A stretch of DNA of 7,448 nt, taken from JAXFQS01 sp034178815. Its GTDB lineage: Bacteria; Verrucomicrobiota; Kiritimatiellia; RFP12; DVOR01. A model generated the notes under the pieces. It had not been told where the DNA came from. It was given only the letters and a program-made list of their open reading frames with translations, and did no database searches. A program made the position numbers and the translations under genes. The stretch is from positions 1 through 7,448 of the forward strand of contig JAXFQS010000028.1 of assembly GCA_034178815.1 (NCBI GenBank), read 5' to 3'. This document shows, one piece after another, positions 6,470-7,448 of the stretch. The first letter of the stretch is position 1; every line of letters begins with the position of its first letter.

Positions 6470-7150
6470 TTAGAAAGCGGAATAGCTAAAGGCGAATCCA
6501 CGGGCTTTGCCGAGTGCGTAGAGGGTGACGGCGTGGGCACCGGCGTCTCGGAGGGCTTGTATGGCATCGTCGTCGATGCCGACACCTGGTGTGTAGATGT
6601 CATCGATGAGAAGGATCTTTTTGCCGGCAACATTGGGGTTGATGTGGCAGGTTTCTGCGGTGATGCCGGGATGGGGCAAAGGGCCGTCGCCGGCGAGTTC
6701 GGGGTGCTGCCCGTGGCGGCGATGGGTGGTTTTGGTGTTGGTGTGGCGAATGAGGTAGGAGGTGCCGTCTTCGAGGGGCGGCTGGTGTCCGCGCTGGTTG
6801 AGGATCTGTATGACTTGGGAGATGGTTTCCTTGAAGAGGAGTTGGTCGGAACTGTAGGTGTTTTCGGCCTTGGATCGGGGGATGGTGACGAGGGTGGTGG
6901 CGCCTGTGCGGGCGACGATTTGGGGGATTTCTTCGAGGAGGATTGCGGCGAGTGTGTGCATGGCGTTCTGGAGCATCGCGGGGGAGTTTCCGCGCCAATC
7001 GTTTTTCAGGTTGAGTATGTACTGGTGGTGGCAGTCGCCGCTTTGCAATTTGTTGTAGGGCGCGTGGTAATAGCAGATGGCGGGGCTAGAGAGGTAGTGG
7101 CTCTCGGGGATTTCGATGGAGGGGATTTGGGGGTTGCTGTTGTCGGTCAT
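6470..7150 (-). CDS. ComF-like type I phosphoribosyltransferase, possible ShosT-like toxin
   Basis: The 226-residue protein carries the classic 13-residue PRPP-binding motif of type I phosphoribosyltransferases at 179-191 (ILLIDDIYTPGVG). It is followed by a helix (DDDAIQALRDAGA, 193-205) and a strand (AVTLYALGKA). Upstream, TTLVTIPRSKAENTYSSDQL (85-104) corresponds to the conserved PxSK strand and loop of ComF-type members. The N-terminus has a Cys/His cluster (CYYHAPYNK at 26-34, CHH at 40-42) instead of the CxxC zinc ribbon of competence ComF. Enzymes of this fold transfer or remove ribose-5-phosphate using PRPP; the substrate here is unknown. The gene starts one base after the stop of the HAD gene (TGA-T-ATG), so translation is coupled. 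The partnership with a DprA-like gene downstream recalls ShosT, the PRTase toxin of ShosTA. The fold is well supported; toxin function is inferred from context. Confidence 0.87.
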   Translation of the reverse strand: MTDNSNPQIPSIEIPESHYLSSPAICYYHAPYNKLQSGDCHHQYILNLKNDWRGNSPAMLQNAMHTLAAILLEEIPQIVARTGATTLVTIPRSKAENTYSSDQLLFKETISQVIQILNQRGHQPPLEDGTSYLIRHTNTKTTHRRHGQHPELAGDGPLPHPGITAETCHINPNVAGKKILLIDDIYTPGVGIDDDAIQALRDAGAHAVTLYALGKARGFAFSYSAF

Positions 7151-7151
7151 A

Positions 7152-7448
7152 TCAGGCTACTTTCTGGATGTGGTGTGTGCGGATTCCGGCGGCGAGGGCG
7201 GCGCGGATTTGGCGGGTTTCGTTCTCCCAAAGGAGGGTGGTTTCGGGGCAGGTGTCGTGGCTGGCGAAGTAGTTGGCGTACTTGTCGCCCTGCCCGGCGT
7301 TGCAGACGATTTCGTCGAAGCAATGGTCTAGGTGGTGGTGTCTGAGGCTCTGGATGACGCGGTCTTGTTCGCCGTCTGAGAGGAGCACGATTTTGCTGAA
7401 GCGTTGGTGGTTGGCCAGGGCGAAGCGGAGTGCGCCGGTGGCGGGGCC
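7152..7448 (-). CDS. HAD-superfamily hydrolase, C-terminal part (5' end outside window)
   Basis: The frame is open to the window edge, giving 98 residues without the true start; a GTG at 7388 is internal, because 20 more in-frame codons lie upstream. The visible part fits the C-terminal half of a HAD phosphatase core: IVLLSDG (20-26, motif II with Ser), then a helix, FDEIVCN, then QGDKYANYF (motif III Lys), and TTLLWENETRQIRAALAAGI (motif IV region). Motif IV is normally GDxxxD, and here WENETRQ replaces it, so metal binding may be altered. The nucleophile motif DxDxT would be in the missing part. Its stop is one base before the PRTase ATG, indicating tight co-expression. HAD and PRTase genes are adjacent in several nucleotide-metabolite systems, where the HAD enzyme removes phosphate from a PRTase substrate or product. 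Assignment is by motif order, with no close relative recognised. Confidence 0.7.
   Translation of the reverse strand, partial: GPATGALRFALANHQRFSKIVLLSDGEQDRVIQSLRHHHLDHCFDEIVCNAGQGDKYANYFASHDTCPETTLLWENETRQIRAALAAGIRTHHIQKVA

Noticed and set aside
6533..7345. Long plus-strand open frame (270 aa) opposite the PRTase and HAD genes
   Set aside because: The minus strand has a PRPP-binding motif and HAD motifs; the plus product is compositionally biased and spans two real genes.
1..7448. Reading the whole window as a natural-competence island (pseudopilins + ComF-like + DprA)
   Set aside because: The clusters are on opposite strands and separated by a strong terminator, the PRTase lacks the ComF zinc ribbon, the DprA protein is atypical, and a HAD gene and two unknown genes sit in the operon. 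It remains an alternative but is less likely.

Overview
The window holds two gene clusters that converge on a strong intrinsic terminator near position 3747. GC content is high in most genes (65-75% in the 60-base lines counted by hand), with dense, closely spaced operons. The plus-strand cluster encodes type II secretion/type IV pilus-like pseudopilins, including one very large GspK-like protein. Pseudopilin sets of this style, with oversized minor pseudopilins, are known to me mainly from Verrucomicrobiota, Kiritimatiellota and Lentisphaerota. The host guess (PVC group) is therefore tentative and rests on protein style only.

Plus strand, 1-3703: the C-terminal end of a GspG-like pseudopilin, a complete GspG-like pseudopilin with a textbook prepilin leader, and a 971-residue GspK-like protein. 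Gaps are only 7-9 bases and ribosome binding sites lie in or next to the preceding stop codons, so this is one operon. It ends in an 11-bp perfect hairpin followed by a T run (3730-3764).

Minus strand, 7448 down to 3782: a HAD-type hydrolase (5' end outside the window), a ComF-like phosphoribosyltransferase one base downstream of it, two proteins I do not recognise (231 and 213 aa), a divergent DprA/Smf-type SLOG protein, and a small secreted protein. The pairing of a PRTase with a DprA-like protein is the hallmark of ShosTA, a toxin-antitoxin/anti-phage system in which the PRTase protein is the toxin and the DprA protein the antitoxin. Here the pair appears expanded with a HAD hydrolase and two unknown proteins encoded between the PRTase and DprA genes. 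I consider this the candidate undescribed system of the window: a nucleotide-centred conflict operon.

Supporting details are a private extended -10 promoter for the DprA gene, overlapped upstream by a small inverted repeat, and a sharp GC drop (about 45-50% in sampled lines) restricted to the 231-aa gene. That gene also has a duplicated ATG-containing start segment. No RNA genes, CRISPR arrays, insertion sequences or integrases were seen, and there is no gene-free stretch above 300 bases.
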